Below, one piece after another: positions 47,896 through 60,480 of a stretch of 64,000 bases of DNA (positions are counted from its first letter, which is position 1; each line of letters starts with the position of its first letter). Source of the stretch: Caprella mutica (taxonomy: Eukaryota; Arthropoda; Malacostraca; Amphipoda; Caprellidae); the NCBI GenBank assembly GCA_947561585.1, contig CANNZV010000323.1, positions 372,001 to 436,000 on the forward strand, written 5' to 3'. Position numbers and translations under genes: made by a program. The notes beneath the pieces are model-generated. The model saw nothing but the letters and a program-made list of their open reading frames with translations, did not search any database and was not told where the DNA came from.

Positions 47896-50889
47896 TTACT
47901 CAGGACGTTTATTTCTTTTGTGCTTGGTTGTCCATCCGTCATCATCAGTTGTGTAGCGAGACTGTCTCTGTGGTTGTGATTCCTCGTCTTCCATTGCCAC
48001 TTCATCATTTGAACCAGAACCGCTATCGCCTGAACCACTTCCACCTGCAATCTGAAATGGAAAGGAAGTTATGTAGAGGTAAGGGAAGTAGAACAACCTG
48101 AAGAAGTATTCATATTAATAGAGGTTTGGAGTCGAAGACCATATCACTGAAGTTAAGGGACTGAAAGAAGCAGTCATGAAGAAATACAGCTCCATGAGCA
48201 AAGTCACCTACCACCGTCAGTGAAGATGCTCTTTAAAGCAGATAAGCTACTCATGGAATGCAGTCACTTGCCAAGGAATGTGACGAAAAGGAACACAAGG
48301 AAGAAATAATTTAGCTTGATCTGATAGGACTATAGTTATAAAGCTAATTCTGAATATTTGAATGTCGAAGTGATTCACTGTAGTTAGCTATTTTAAAATT
48401 TCTTAGGACAATTCCTTCTATCCTACCTAACATAAAAATCATAACCCTAGCGAGATCCTCTAAAACTGCAGCTAGTGTTAAAATATGATAAACAGTATTA
48501 ATGAGAGTAAAAACCACATATGAACAAAATTAAAATTGGTTTGGATGTACCGATTCACCACAGACAGCTACAGGATAGAGATTGTTTCTACCTTCTAAGC
48601 AAGTTGATGAAAAGGTAAAGTTGAAGCCTGACATTGTTATTGTATTTCTTTTTAACGAGACAAGTAGCCAACTAGTTAAACTAGCCAGCTATAGCTACAA
48701 TACTCTGTAAAGAATAAAATGAAACAATAAGAGACTGGCATGAGCAGAATAGCATCCCTATAGCTTAGTTTCTTCCCCTCACCTCAAGATTGACCTCCCC
48801 TTCCCCCTCCCCCTCATCAACTGTGAATAAACTGGCGTCGTAGTTAGGTAACTTCTCTAGCAGCTCCTGGACTGCATTGATGTTACCAGCCATCAGATAT
48901 CTATAGACTGTGCACATTTGAGTAGCCACCTGCAAGAGAAATTAGGAATTGTAGCTTTATACTATCGCAATTCAATTCCTACTATATTTACAATTCTAAT
49001 TTATCTGTATATGTACAAATTAACTTCCGAGAGTAAAATAGGAAACATGACAAAGTTTTGGATTGCTCAATTAGAGAAATTTTTTAAATATCAACCAAAT
49101 TTGGAAAGCATTGAAATCTTGAGTTTACTTTTACTCAGCAGAAGAGAAACTAGCTAAAAATAATAAAACTCTTTTATCCAGGGATGGAAATTATTGCGTA
49201 GCTATGTATTAACTTGATTCAATTTATTAACAAACCAAATTGTTTATCTTTTCACAAAAGCAAATCAAAATAAATAAGCATGTTTCCTAATGTTGATTAT
49301 TCAGCCAGCTACTGAACAAGGTAGGTACTAATAAAATAATCTTAAGGCCCCCACACACTACACAAGCCGAACTGGGACCAGGGCCTCAGGCTCGTGCTTT
49401 CAATCTCCCCACACATTACACGAGCCGAGCATTAGTTTGCATGATTTCTCCGATTCAGATGACCTATTCAAATTTGTTTTTTGAGTGCAAAACAACCTCA
49501 AAAAAGGTCTAAATGGTGCAAGTCTTTGTTATTGAAGAGGGGAGAACTGACTCATGGCCAATTAATTCAATAATTGAGACTAGAGCCTCGAGACTACACT
49601 AATTAGGTACGTGAGAATGGATGAATCAATGTACTTGCAGTAGCTATCAATTTTAACCCCATTTATAAAAAGGAAGGATACATTAAACACTTTCTGCAAA
49701 ATAAAAATTCATTATGCACTAAGCAGACCGCAGGCTCAGCCCAGGCCAAATTCTGGAAGTGATAGATCAGCACAAGCCGCGCCACGAGCCTGATTGCATG
49801 GCTCGTGGCTCGGCTCGAAGGCCCCACACACTACACAAACTGGCTCAGGGTTCTGCTTGTTCACCAAGGCTCGGCTCATGTAGTGTGTGGGGGGCCTTTA
49901 GCCTCAAAAGAATTAATATTACCTCCAAACCAGTTCCATCTTCAATGTTTACAAATAAATCACGACTAATGCATTCCAGTAGATCTTCTTCTACCTCGTC
50001 AGGTTGTAAATCGTCTGGAAAAATTAGATTTATGAGCATATGTAGCTATAAATTATGATGTTATTTGTAAAACTATGTAGCTAGTCACAAAATCATAGTA
50101 ATTACATAAAATGTTCATTAATATTAACAGAGCAAGAAAAATAAATGCACTCATTAAATTGACCAAAATATTTAAAAACTTACCATTATCTGTAAAATAT
50201 TGCCTAAAAGAAGTTTTCAGGCTATTTACCAGTTGCCTGGTTTGTAATCCAGCACATCTTTGATCTGAAGCAAACTGAAAGATAAAAGGATGAGATTAGT
50301 TCAATAGCTATTGTATTACTCATACCTACATCAGTAGTTACATCAGCAAATCTGATATTTGGTACTGATGTAAACCAGTTTTTTTTGCACAGAATTATAT
50401 TCAAAATGTCATAATTACTCACAACTATTATGAAGGACATAAATATCTAAATATATGACTGTAAGCCAAAAAATAATTGTAATATTTTAAAGTCTCTAGG
50501 ATTACTTGCATAAACTAATCAAAAACAATTCACAAGTCTTTACAAGGTTGAGGTCTCAAGTTTTGAAGTTCAAAATAATTAATATCGGTTAAAAGATTGA
50601 ATTAATGAAGCACATTTATCATTAAAGTTTTATCAAAGTAGGCTATACACAAGGTGCATTTCTGATTGATGTAATGGTACACACAAATACAACTTTAAAT
50701 AACTAGCTATTTTCTCTTTTAAAAGCAACCTTCATGTCATATTTTTATAATTATTGCAACAGTGTCAGGAAAAGTAGGAACCAGAGTGAATGCAAGTCAG
50801 AAGAAGATAAACAACTATCAATTCACCTGAAGTGCACTCCAGGAGTTGAATATTTGATCAAAAGACTGTTCAAGGAGATTGTAGTCCAT
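47896..50889 (-). CDS. TSR2: TSR2, pre-rRNA processing protein / eS26 escort
   Basis: Minus-strand exons 50827-50889, 50184-50274, 49923-50014, 48783-48929 and 47896-48051. All are GT-AG, with phases 0, 1, 0 and 0, giving 549 nt and 182 residues. The start MDYNLLEQSFDQIFNSWSAL is followed by LQPDEVEEDL and VATQMCTVYRYLMAGN, matching the TSR2 core (the DLEPDEVEDF and QVSQQLCTLY-type segments). Then an acidic GSGDSGSGSNDE linker leads to the conserved tail DDDGWTTKHKRNKR. TSR2 family proteins bind ribosomal protein eS26 and deliver it to the small subunit, and are needed for 20S rRNA processing. Length fits the family (about 180-200). The gene is convergent with MCORP. Introns carry a MITE and a dispersed repeat. 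Confidence 0.93.
48130..48560. repeat. Dispersed repeat in TSR2 intron 4 (copies at 17640-17960, 15145-15235)
   Basis: Phrases such as ccatgagcaaagtcacctac and attcaccacagacagctaca recur near 17642 and 15205, and in inverse near 29150. The order is the same, so one mobile unit has been copied to these sites. Confidence 0.65.
49345..49897. mobile_element. 553-bp PIF/Harbinger-like MITE in TSR2 intron 3
   Basis: The ends aggcccccacacactacaca and tgtagtgtgtggggggcct are inverted repeats. TTA flanks both sides (49342-49344 and 49898-49900), the target duplication of PIF/Harbinger. Internal inverted copies of 'ggctcgtg' and 'ccccacacactacac' occur near 49800-49840. The right edge lies 26 bases from exon 3. 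Confidence 0.85.
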
Positions 50890-51472
50890 TTTTTATTATG
50901 AAGTATTTAGGTATATTGCTACAGCTATGAATTATCTGAAAAGAGAACTGATTAATTAAGGTTAACAAGCTAATTTAATAAACCATGTATGATGTAGTTA
51001 TGAGTAACAGTATGATAAGCCAGTCAATGGAATATAAAGAAGATTTGGATTTTGCAATAATCACAGAATAGTTCATGACTTATTAGTACATTTACATTTT
51101 ACTTTACAGCTACTAAAAACAAGGATACATTATGAACAGCTATACATGTTTAAATTTAAATTAGTCAATTGGCTAGAAACTCGTACAGGTTTCTTTTTTA
51201 ATTCCAGACTGCAGGCCACCGAGGCTAGCCTGAAAAGAACGTCTCCACAGAGCCAGGATTTTCTTTACAGAAATTGGGGGCTGTAGCTACTCCAAGAAGT
51301 CCTCTATTTTGGCTTCTGTTCTCACTAAACTACGTGTAATGATGAGAGGAATTTAAAGATTCTTTGCACAGAGAATGCTAAAATAAAGTCTCTTGTTTTG
51401 CAGACTGGCTCATATTCATGACTACCTGGATGACCGTAGTCCCACACCCACAATTTTCTCTAAAATTTAAAT
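50890..51472. other. Upstream of TSR2
   Basis: Should hold the TSR2 promoter on the minus strand. No TATA-like element was confidently placed. 51180-51330 has a stretch (agactgcaggccaccgaggc) reminiscent of the 'cagactgg' transposon termini further right. Confidence 0.4.
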
Positions 51473-51838
51473 CAGGGCTGCGGAGTCTGTACATAAAATA
51501 TTAGACTCCCGACTCCTTTATTTTGAATTTATTGACTCCCTCTTATTATAAAGAATTTCACAGACTCCTCAAATCCGACTCCAACAAGCAGTTTTACAGT
51601 ATTTTTATTAGAACGAGTCATTTGAGTGTTTAGTCTTTTCATATTGATTTTATTTATATCTATGAGCAGTTAATAGTTCTTCTAAAAATATCTTCTAAAG
51701 ATATTTATTATGATGAACAACAAATGAAATGGATCTAAATTTTAGTAACTTATATCTATAGCTCGGAGTTGGTACAAATTTTTGACTCCTGATTCTGACT
51801 CCACCAAAAAAAGCTTTGACTCTGATGCCACAGACCTG
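51473..51838. mobile_element. hAT-like MITE (cagggctgcggagtc...acagacctg)
   Basis: Terminal repeats cagggctgcggagtctgt and gactctgatgccacagacctg are diverged inverted repeats. The flanks atttaaat and gtctaaat match at 6 of 8 bases, consistent with an old 8-bp target duplication. The interior is rich in 'gactcc' phrases. Confidence 0.6.
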
Positions 51839-51994
51839 GTCTAAATGGAAACTAGCAAAATTTACTTCAGCTTCCCAGAAAAAATAGTAATTTTGAGCAA
51901 TTTAGCCATAAGAAATTAGAAACTAATGATTATAAAGGAATGACAAGAATCAAATAGAGTTTAAATGGGACTCAAAACCACCTAAACAGTATTA

Positions 51995-54084
51995 GCGTCG
52001 ACCCGGATCGGTTCCCGCAGTGAATGATCCAGTGTCGGTTCCCGCACTCTTTATAACTTCCGAAAGAAACATTATTTTTCAAATCTGTAAACACAGTCTA
52101 AAAGAGCTGTTTCTTAGCAATCTTTTGATATATTTACATTTGATATACTCTTGATAAGTAAAATTCTATTCGCAATCAAATAAAACATACATTTTAGGTA
52201 CCTGAAAAATTGTCCACTGATGTTTTCAACTATTGCGCAAACTTTGACATTACAAGTAAACGAAAGATGATACTTATCTAAAAATTGGTATGCATATAGG
52301 GTATGTACTTGGTTATCATGCTTTAAAAGGAATTTTGTCAACTCAAGCCATTCCTAAAACTATAAAGGAAAACGTAAGTGCGAGAATCGACCCGATCAAT
52401 AAATATGGGCTAGGGTCGCTTCCCGCACTTTTTCAGGGTTGGTTCCCGCACATCAAAATATCCATATTAAGTATATATTATATGTTTAGAGCATGAGTAA
52501 TATATTATATTTCTTCCAGGTTATCATAACTATTAAATACATTATATAACTTGTTTGATCATGCCGAAAAAAAAAAACAAAAAAAAAAGAGAATTAAATT
52601 AGATGAAAGCAAAGTAAGAGATGCGATTGGTAAAGTGGGAGGTGGACTCTATCAAGGAAAGCTGCAAAATAAATTGGAATTCACGAATGGGCTTTCCGTG
52701 ACCGAATGAAGAGAACTGGAGCAATAACAGTGATAGCAGTGGCCGGAGATAAGTTACACCAACTTATCATTTTTAAAGGCGAGACCTGACGTAATAGTTA
52801 CAAATTATGTAGTTCAGTGTTAAAATCACTATAAAATTGCTAATAGCGTATCATGCAGATACGCTATTACAAACTTTACAATCAAACTTTATTTACAGGT
52901 GTCAACCTTATGACATTGGCATGCTCCCAATGCTTATCCTGGGACACAACATGCAGAATCGGAAGAGCAGTGAAAGAGAACCACCACAAACCTCCCGAGG
53001 AGAAAAGGAAACTCACACCTCAAGCAAGTCCCCAAAAGTAGCCAGGCGATATAGAAGAACCAAACATATCTTGTAGAGCCCACATCAATTATCACAAAGA
53101 GAATACTTTCACTGAATTGAATACCTCATTCTATAAGAAAGAAATATCTATCAATAGGAGTTTCGAGCAGATTTTGTAAGACCACTTCACACAAAGAGTG
53201 CAACATCGAAAAGTAGTTTGACGTAGGATAAATCTTGAAGCTCAAGTTCTGACAATGGATGAATTAAGAATTTTGTGATGAAATAGAGAAAGAAAAGAAA
53301 ATGAATTGTTAAAATAGGAAAACAGAAAAAGTAGATGAACAGTTGCAGCCAATTTGCTCCAGCACTAGTGCTGAAGAATCAGACGTGGATATAGATAAGG
53401 CACCTGTATAAAATTTCAACCCCAGGCAACAGAGGAGTACTTGAAGAATGTAGAAGGAAAATATTGTTTAATTTGGGTAGTTTCATTTGGGAAGGAACTA
53501 TTGTATATAGGCATTGGTAAACCAAATTGAACAATTCGTTTAAATAAATGTTCATAAACGGAAAAGCCACATAAGGCCAGGGCATTCTATTATTATTTTA
53601 TAGCCATATTCTAAGAATATATTATTTGATTAAAACTATACTAATTACAGTTTCATTTGTAGTTTATTTAAGAAATTCTGTATCTTAAATAAAGCATTTT
53701 CATAACTTGTTTCATTTAACCTGGCAACGTATCAAAAGCAGTCATTATTGTAGTGTAGTGAGGACTAGCTACTCTTCATGGCTGATTCCCACAACGTGGT
53801 AGATAATGAATGAGAGTTGGTTCCCGCACTGCGGGGCAGTTGAAGAAGGGTTGCGGGAACCGATCCCAGGCACTGCGGGAAACGACCCCTTAAAGTCAGA
53901 ATTCTCCCCCGCATATATTTCATCCCATAAAAGAGAAAGTACTAGAGATAGAAACTTAAGAATTACTACGATTATGCATCATACAGAGGTGAATACTCAT
54001 GCCAATTTTTGTTAAGATACCTAACTTATTTTCCGAGTTAAAGCAAAGTTTGCGCAAATTGCGGGAAGCGATCCTGGTCGACGC
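51995..54084. mobile_element. 2.1-kb TA-flanked DNA transposon with subterminal repeats
   Basis: Ends gcgtcgacccggatcggttc and the inverse of gcgtcgaccaggatcgcttc are flanked by TA at 51993-51994 and 54085-54086. The motif ggttcccgca or its g/c variant occurs forward at about 52009, 52037, 52415 and 52441, and again at 53819. It is inverse at about 53850, 53873 and 54059. Coding remnants are badly broken. 52600-52790 reads, across frames, as a helix-turn-helix with RDRMKRTGAI, and then VIAVAGDKLHQLIIFKGE, similar to pogo/Tigger transposases. 53420-53520 is a possible C-terminal segment (YLKNVEGKYCLIWV). Superfamily assignment rests mainly on TA and these fragments. Confidence 0.7.
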
Positions 54085-54282
54085 TACATGAAAAAGTTTT
54101 ATCAAGAAGTTATTAAAACTCAACATTGAAGCATGAAAGTTTTTCAGTTTTCAAGCTTTCGAATTGAAAGGTTCTCCACCCTTCTCGGCTTCTCCTAATG
54201 ATGAATAGGAATCTTCCTACTTGAAAGCTTGAAAAAACATTCAAAATTTAGTTTACCAAAATACCTAGTTACCCAAGTAAGA

Positions 54283-54475
54283 AAGAATGGCTCATAAATT
54301 CCATTTTTTCTACAAAAATAATCATATTCCTCTCCAAAATGATCAAATTATCATAAATTCACTTCAAAATAGCATTGTAGCATAGGAGAAAATTAGATAC
54401 TTCTCTCCATTTGGAGAGAAGGGCTCCAAATAAGTTAATAACCGTCACAATTTCACAAACTCATACTATTTTACT
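54283..54475. repeat. About 200-bp repeat, copy 1 of 3
   Basis: Contains ctccaaaatgatcaaattat, then agcattgtagcataggagaa. The other copies are at 55715-55925 and 59258-59475. In copies 2 and 3 the end forms a hairpin, aactcgccattaaaatggcg agtt. Confidence 0.8.
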
Positions 54476-55133
54476 TGGCCTATATTTGCATGCATTTAAC
54501 TGAGGGCAAAATAGAGGATTTCTTATAGAACAGTTTACCGGTTCCTGCAGTCTGGCTGTATTTCTTAACAAATTCTACTGACTTGTTGGCGTAATTTTTT
54601 TTGTTTATTTCCCCTTTGAAAATAATATTGTACTAATTGTAGAAAGTATGTGGATTTTCAACTACATACTTAGTTCTTTGTTACCATTAATTTTCATTTA
54701 ACTGTGACTAAATTGCTAATTGGGAAAATGCCAGACTGTATTTCATGGAAAATATTATTCTAGCACAGTAGGTGGAATATTAGCTATTTCCTATTCATTC
54801 CGATATTATAATTAATTTTCAGACAGTGGATATCAAATTTGGGAAAATGTTGCTAACTTTGTGGATCAGCATGAGCCAAATTATTGGAAAATGTTTGTGG
54901 ATTTTTTAAGCTTTTTGAAAAGGTCAGTGGGACTTTGAGCACAAATTTAGAAATTGCCAGCTTGCCCCTAAATACAAACTGGTGCCCCAGACTGCAGGAG
55001 CTCCGAAATGGTGAAGTATTATCCAAGAAATCTTTCATTTTGGCTGCTATTCTCAGTAAAATAAATTTAAATATAGGAGAAAATTAAGGATTGTTCACAC
55101 AGAAAATGTTAAAAATGTCCCATATTCTGCAGA

Positions 55134-56370
55134 CTGGCTGGTGCCCAATTTAGTTGCTGAAATGTTGAAAATTAGTGGCCCAGGCCAGTCAGCAGAATAT
55201 GGCCAGTCTGCAGAGTATGGGAGATACAGAGATATTTGGGATATTCTCTCCAAACAATTTTGAATTAATCTCTATTTACATATTTTAATTATTTACATTA
55301 ACAGTATATAATTCTACCATATTCTTTTTTTTTTAATATTCCAAATTACCAAACCTATGCTATGTATAATGTATTAATCCAACCATATAATTAAACCTAG
55401 ATAAACAATAATTCAATAAATTATGTAGGAATGAAGCTATAACTTATTAGCCTATAGGTACTCTTTAGGTATTAAACATTACTTAATTCATTTATTAACA
55501 CAAAGTACCCTTACTGTTACTGACTTATTGGCCTTACAAAACTTAAACAAAGTTACAAAGCTGGGCATCTTTGTTACAAAACATTATAATAACTGGAATA
55601 TCTATTAAAGAGTTTGTGACCCAAAAAAGCTTAGAAGTAGTCTAGTAGATGCTGCTAGAACTTTAAGGGTAAAGTTGTACTAGTCTGCAAAGCACGTCCA
55701 TCCAAGTAAAATAGTAGCTATGTCTCATAAACTAGCCAATTGTCTCTTCAGCTGAATCAGCTCTCTCCAAAATTCAACAAATTCTCTCAAATGATCAAAT
55801 TATCATTAATTCTCTCCAAAATAACATTGTAGAGAAAAATAGATAAAACCCGCCATTTGCAATTGAAGGGCTCAAAATAACTATCACAAACTCGCCATTA
55901 AAATGGCGAGTTTGGACAAGCTTTATTACTTCCATGTCGCCAAAGATCTTTGGAGACTATATTGGAATGAAAATTCATCCAAACAAGATCTTGGTGACTA
56001 ATTTCTAATTAATTCCTATGTTTACATGTTATTATTGCCAATCTGCAGAATTAGTCTCTTCTCCCACAGATTTTTTAATTTGAGAGACAGTTACTCTCCG
56101 ACTCTCAGTAGCAGATTCAGAATCTCCCGCATCTAAATTAATGGTAACCCAGTCTGCAGAATGCGTATCTTCTCCCGCAGAGACTTTAATTTGAGAGAGA
56201 GAGCTACTCTCTGACTCTCGGCAGCAGATTCAGAATCTCCTGCAGCTAAATTAATGGTAACATAGGAATTAATTCAAGATCTCCCGCTGAGTTCTCAAAT
56301 TTCTAAAATTCTATCTAAAACTCCCGCAGAGAGTCTTTGAAAAATGTTCCATATTCTGCAGACTGGTATT
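55134..56370. repeat. Cluster of 'cagtctgcagaat' termini and nested MITE pieces
   Basis: ccagtctgcagaat or its inverse appears near 55128, 55203, 56036, 56152 and 56355, with 'tctcccgcag' subrepeats between. These are the same termini as in the hAT-type MITEs at 58661 and 59068. Boundaries of each piece are not clear, suggesting nested insertion and deletion. Confidence 0.6.
55715..55925. repeat. About 200-bp repeat, copy 2 of 3
   Basis: Aligns with 59258-59475 over its full length and ends in the hairpin aactcgccattttaatggcg-type palindrome. Confidence 0.85.
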
Positions 56371-58652
56371 ATTGGAGACATATTGAAGAAATTTGGCCAT
56401 TTTGGAGACGAATTAGAAATTTTTTGGAGACTAATTGTCCTGAAATTTCAAATAGGAAAATCTTGGTGACAGATTTGACACACTTTGCAGACTGGTGTTA
56501 CTATTAATTTTCGGTGGAAAAATGGGTAAAATGATGGTGGATCTGCCAAATTAGTGGAAATTTTACCAGATTGTATATGGTGGTAAACCATGTTTCAAAG
56601 TGTGGCAGGAAAGTCGCCAGTTTGGCAAGAAAATAGATCAAGGTCTCCACATTTAAGGTACTTTGAAGAAGAAATATGACTTCCTAGTGAAGATTTTACA
56701 CTTGGTAGGGTGTTTGTGCCAGTAATCGGTCACTTAAGGATAAATTACAAACAAATAACAATAACAAGTCACATAGAAACGCTACCAACGCGATGCAACT
56801 ATCATTACAAAGCTGGAATTTTTATCTTTCCAATCGCTTTACACAAACACATTTATAATATTACTTACGACATTAAAAGTAAAAATGTCCCATTAGTCTA
56901 AAATGCTAGAAATCGTCATAGCAATATCTATGTTCGGTCACTTCCAATTCTATTATCGTCAGGTGGCCAATCATAAGGAACTAATGTTAGTCATACTTGT
57001 TGATTAGTGACTGATCATGGTATAATTAGTATAATTATTCTCCCACTTCTAATTACTAGTAATTGATTTAGTCATACCTAATATCTATACAATCAATATG
57101 TATTTTTTATTAACGTAATTCCTACTGTACTAAGTAATAGTAAGTATTATGCTTATATTATTATTACCTACCCATAGGCCATACACACAATCAAACACTT
57201 CGTCAATGGTTAAAAATAAGTTATATTTTAGTGTTGTCATTTCACTCGAAAGTTTTAACATGTTATACATTGTTATTTGCCATACACCAGAATTGAAAAC
57301 TAAGTTATTTTTATATAAATGTGATTATTTATTTACATAAGCTGAAGCTCCTACAACTGCTACCTTCTACATGCAAGAGGAAATAATTACGCGGCCGCTT
57401 TAAGAATCAACGGCTACTTTAAATTAAGGTTTATTATATATTTGATTCGTCTGCCAAGTATACATATATTATATTCAGATATTTAAAAATTGACAATCAA
57501 TGCTTAATTTATTCATTTCTCAGAAGACTCAGATTGGTATTTAGTAATATCAATTAATTTAGTTTTAGCCTCTATACGTTTTCTTTGATTATAATAGTTC
57601 TGAAAAAAGGGGTACCTAACTATCTTAAATAAAAGCAAGCCGTAATTGTCATGTGCATTTCATGTCTATTTAGTTGCAGATATCTTAGCCTTATTATAAT
57701 GCTAACTATAAGTCTATAACACATTTTATTTACTGATAAAATTATTTTGAAATTGATTTACCTCAATTAGATTTTCATTGAAAAAGTAATTTTCGGCCCC
57801 TAAATAAATGTTGCTTTGTTTAAGTTTAAACGGGACATAATTCGAATGTCCCCTAAAAAAATAAATGCCGATATATATGCCGTCTACATTCCCTCTAGTT
57901 TGCCCTCTTCCACTATTGTGATGTAGATTCAACCATTCTTTGTCGCTATCAATGATGTCACAACCTGGAGTGGAAGTCCAGGTTTCTATTGATTCTAAAT
58001 CCTTCTGATTGAATTTTACGTATTTTGGTTATTGACAAACACCATATATAATTCACACGTGACACTATATAAGTGGGTATGATTATGTAAAATATTTATA
58101 TATTTGACGTTAAAGTAATCATATCTTGTTATCATATGTAATAACGTACTTTATTCGGAGAATATACAAGCTTAACTATCTCAAAATTTATTCATTAATG
58201 TTATCGGCCAATGTAACGATATAAATTAATTAGTTAAAATACCAGTTTGTTATCGGACGCATGACGGGAAGTTTTTCCAGTAATCGTCAGGGTGGACGGA
58301 TGGATTCTATGTTTAATCGGCCAGTCTGTCCGAACATTAAAATCAGATGTTCTGATAATCTAGTGATCGGACTACCATTTTAAATAAAAAGTAAGTATTT
58401 GTTTGCTTAAATTTTAAAATGCACCGATAGATTGTAAAATGTACACCTAGAAAAACATACACCTGGTACATTAAAAGCTACTGAAACACACTAAGGAGTT
58501 TCAAAGAGGAACCGTTCTCTTATGAAAAATACAACGAACTGACCGATAACTTGACTTTCCGACAATGATTGGAAGCTACCTGTTAATTTGTGTGGTTAAA
58601 TGATTAGAAAGAATTACTAATCAATTATAGTGGTCGATTCTTTAATAATTTA
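56371..58652. other. Noncoding, no gene seen
   Basis: AT-rich. Short open frames (56710-56901, 57149-57340, 57726-57932) show no motif. A gcggccgc octamer at 57393 is the only GC-rich spot. 58530-58565 has a fragment of the 'accgataact' repeat family. Confidence 0.5.
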
Positions 58653-58660
58653 GTACGTAT

Positions 58661-58919
58661 CCAGTCTGCAGAATATGGAACATTTTTCCAAGACTCTCTG
58701 CGGGAGTTTTTGATTGAATTTTTAGAAATTGGAGATCTCTGCGGGAGATCTTGAATTAATTCCTATGTTACCATTAATTTAGCTGCGGGAAATTTTTAAT
58801 TAATTCCTATGTTACCATTAATTTAGCTGCGAGAGATTTTGAATCTGCTGCTGAGAGTTTGAGAATGACTCTCTCAAAATAAAATCTCTGCGGGAGAAGA
58901 GACACATTCTGCAGACTGG
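58661..58919. mobile_element. 259-bp hAT-type MITE with perfect 8-bp target duplication
   Basis: Ends ccagtctgcagaat and attctgcagactgg are flanked by gtacgtat on both sides (58653-58660 and 58920-58927). An 8-bp duplication is characteristic of hAT. The perfect duplication suggests a fairly recent insertion. Confidence 0.9.
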
Positions 58920-59067
58920 GTACGTATGCCTCTATTCCTTAATATATTATATAGAAAATTATGCTCAATGCGTCTGCTATTCTGATTACTAGAGGTACAC
59001 CGATTACTGGCACAAACAGCCTACCATCCTTATGCATCGCCATCATGTCTGATGCATGTGTATCTGA

Positions 59068-59246
59068 CCAGTCTGCAGAATATGCGAGATATTTGGGATA
59101 TTCTCTCCGAACAATTTTGAATTAATTCCTATATTTACATTAATTTTGCTATGAACACTTCTGAATTAATTCCTATATTTACATTAATTTTGCTACGAAC
59201 AGATTAAGAGATTTCTACGAACACTTAATCAGTTTCTGCAGACTGG
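59068..59246. mobile_element. 179-bp hAT-type MITE with perfect 8-bp target duplication
   Basis: Same termini (ccagtctgcaga, tctgcagactgg), flanked by gtatctga at 59060-59067 and 59247-59254. It is only 150 bases from the previous copy. Confidence 0.9.
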
Positions 59247-59257
59247 GTATCTGACCA

Positions 59258-59475
59258 AGTAAATTAGTATGTCTCATAAACTCACCATTTGTCTCTCCAG
59301 CTCTCTCCAAAATTTAACAAATTCTCTCCAAAATGATCAAATTATCTTTAATTCTCTCCAAAATAACATTGTAGCATAGGAGAAAAATAGATAAAACTCG
59401 CCATTTGCAATTGAAGGGCTCAAAATAACAGTCACAAACTCGCCATTAAAATGGCGAGTTTGGACATGCTATATT
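59258..59475. repeat. About 200-bp repeat, copy 3 of 3
   Basis: Follows directly after the 179-bp MITE. The hairpin aactcgccatt/aatggcgagtt is near 59438-59461. Confidence 0.85.
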
Positions 59476-60480
59476 ACTTGGGACTGTATCACTAATAATC
59501 ACTTGATACTATCTATGAGTGATTTACTTGTTATTTACAGGTTTCTAAACTTATTTCACCCCTCAAAAGTCGCCAGCATACTGGCGAGTGGCGACTTTGT
59601 CCATACTTTGAAACATAGGTGGTAAATTCCAATGATATGTACCTAGGGAGATATTCAATTTCTCTAATAAAAAATTCCTGCAATATCAGAGGATATTAAG
59701 CTATTAATTCCTATATTACCATTAATTTTTGGAGGAGAAACTGGAAAAATGTTGGAGGACTAGCCAGTCTGTATTTGGTGCACAAAATTCCACTGACTAT
59801 TGCAAAAAGCTGAAAAAAATCCACCATAAATTTCCATTAATTTAGCTGATCCACCAACATTTTCCCAATTTATCCACCGAAAATTAATGGTAACATAGGA
59901 ATAAATAGCTGAAATTCCACCAACTTTGCAAGAATATTATTTTCAAAGAGGAAAAAATTCCACCGACATGTCGGTGGAATTTACCACGAAATACAGACTG
60001 GAGGACTAGTAGGTACCAGACTGGAAAACATAAATTCTAACAGAGTTACTCCTAACTTCATGCATTCCCATTAGTGATGTTTATCATCACAACAAGCCAA
60101 ATTGTGATGCATAAATGACTTATTTTACATCAGTTTTCACTGCAGAGTTGAAGTTTATAGAATAATTTACTGATTTCTGCATTTTTTAGGGTTAAAATGA
60201 GTAATTTTTGTTCATTCTAAATTCCTAACAGAGTTACTAGTCAATCTGAAATGAGTTATTATTCCACTCTGGAGTAGGTACTAGGTAGACAAATTGATGA
60301 AAAATGTTGGCAGCTATTTCTCAGATTTTTGAAAAAGTCAGGAGTTCAGACTTCAGAGCACCAAATACAAACTGGAAAATTTATGGTGTTTTTTTTTCAG
60401 CTTTTTTTAGTTTTTTAAAAAGTCAGTGGAATTTGTGCACCAAATACAGACTGGGAGCCGGAGCAGACCCAGCGGGCCAG
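59476..60480. repeat. Nested fragments with 'ccagtctgtatttggtg' termini
   Basis: gccagtctgtatttggtgca (59761) and its inverse caccaaatacagactggga (60438) are candidate ends of one unit of about 700 bases. Others sit at 59990 and 60013. Inner phrases 'ccaccgaaaattaatgg' and 'gtcggtggaat' form further inverted pairs. No coding sequence. Confidence 0.5.

Noticed and set aside
49759..50058. 99-codon plus-strand frame
   Set aside because: Composed of the Harbinger-like MITE end and the antisense of TSR2 exon 3.
52837..53076. Independent gene of 79 codons
   Set aside because: It lies inside the TA-flanked transposon and continues in broken frames on both sides.
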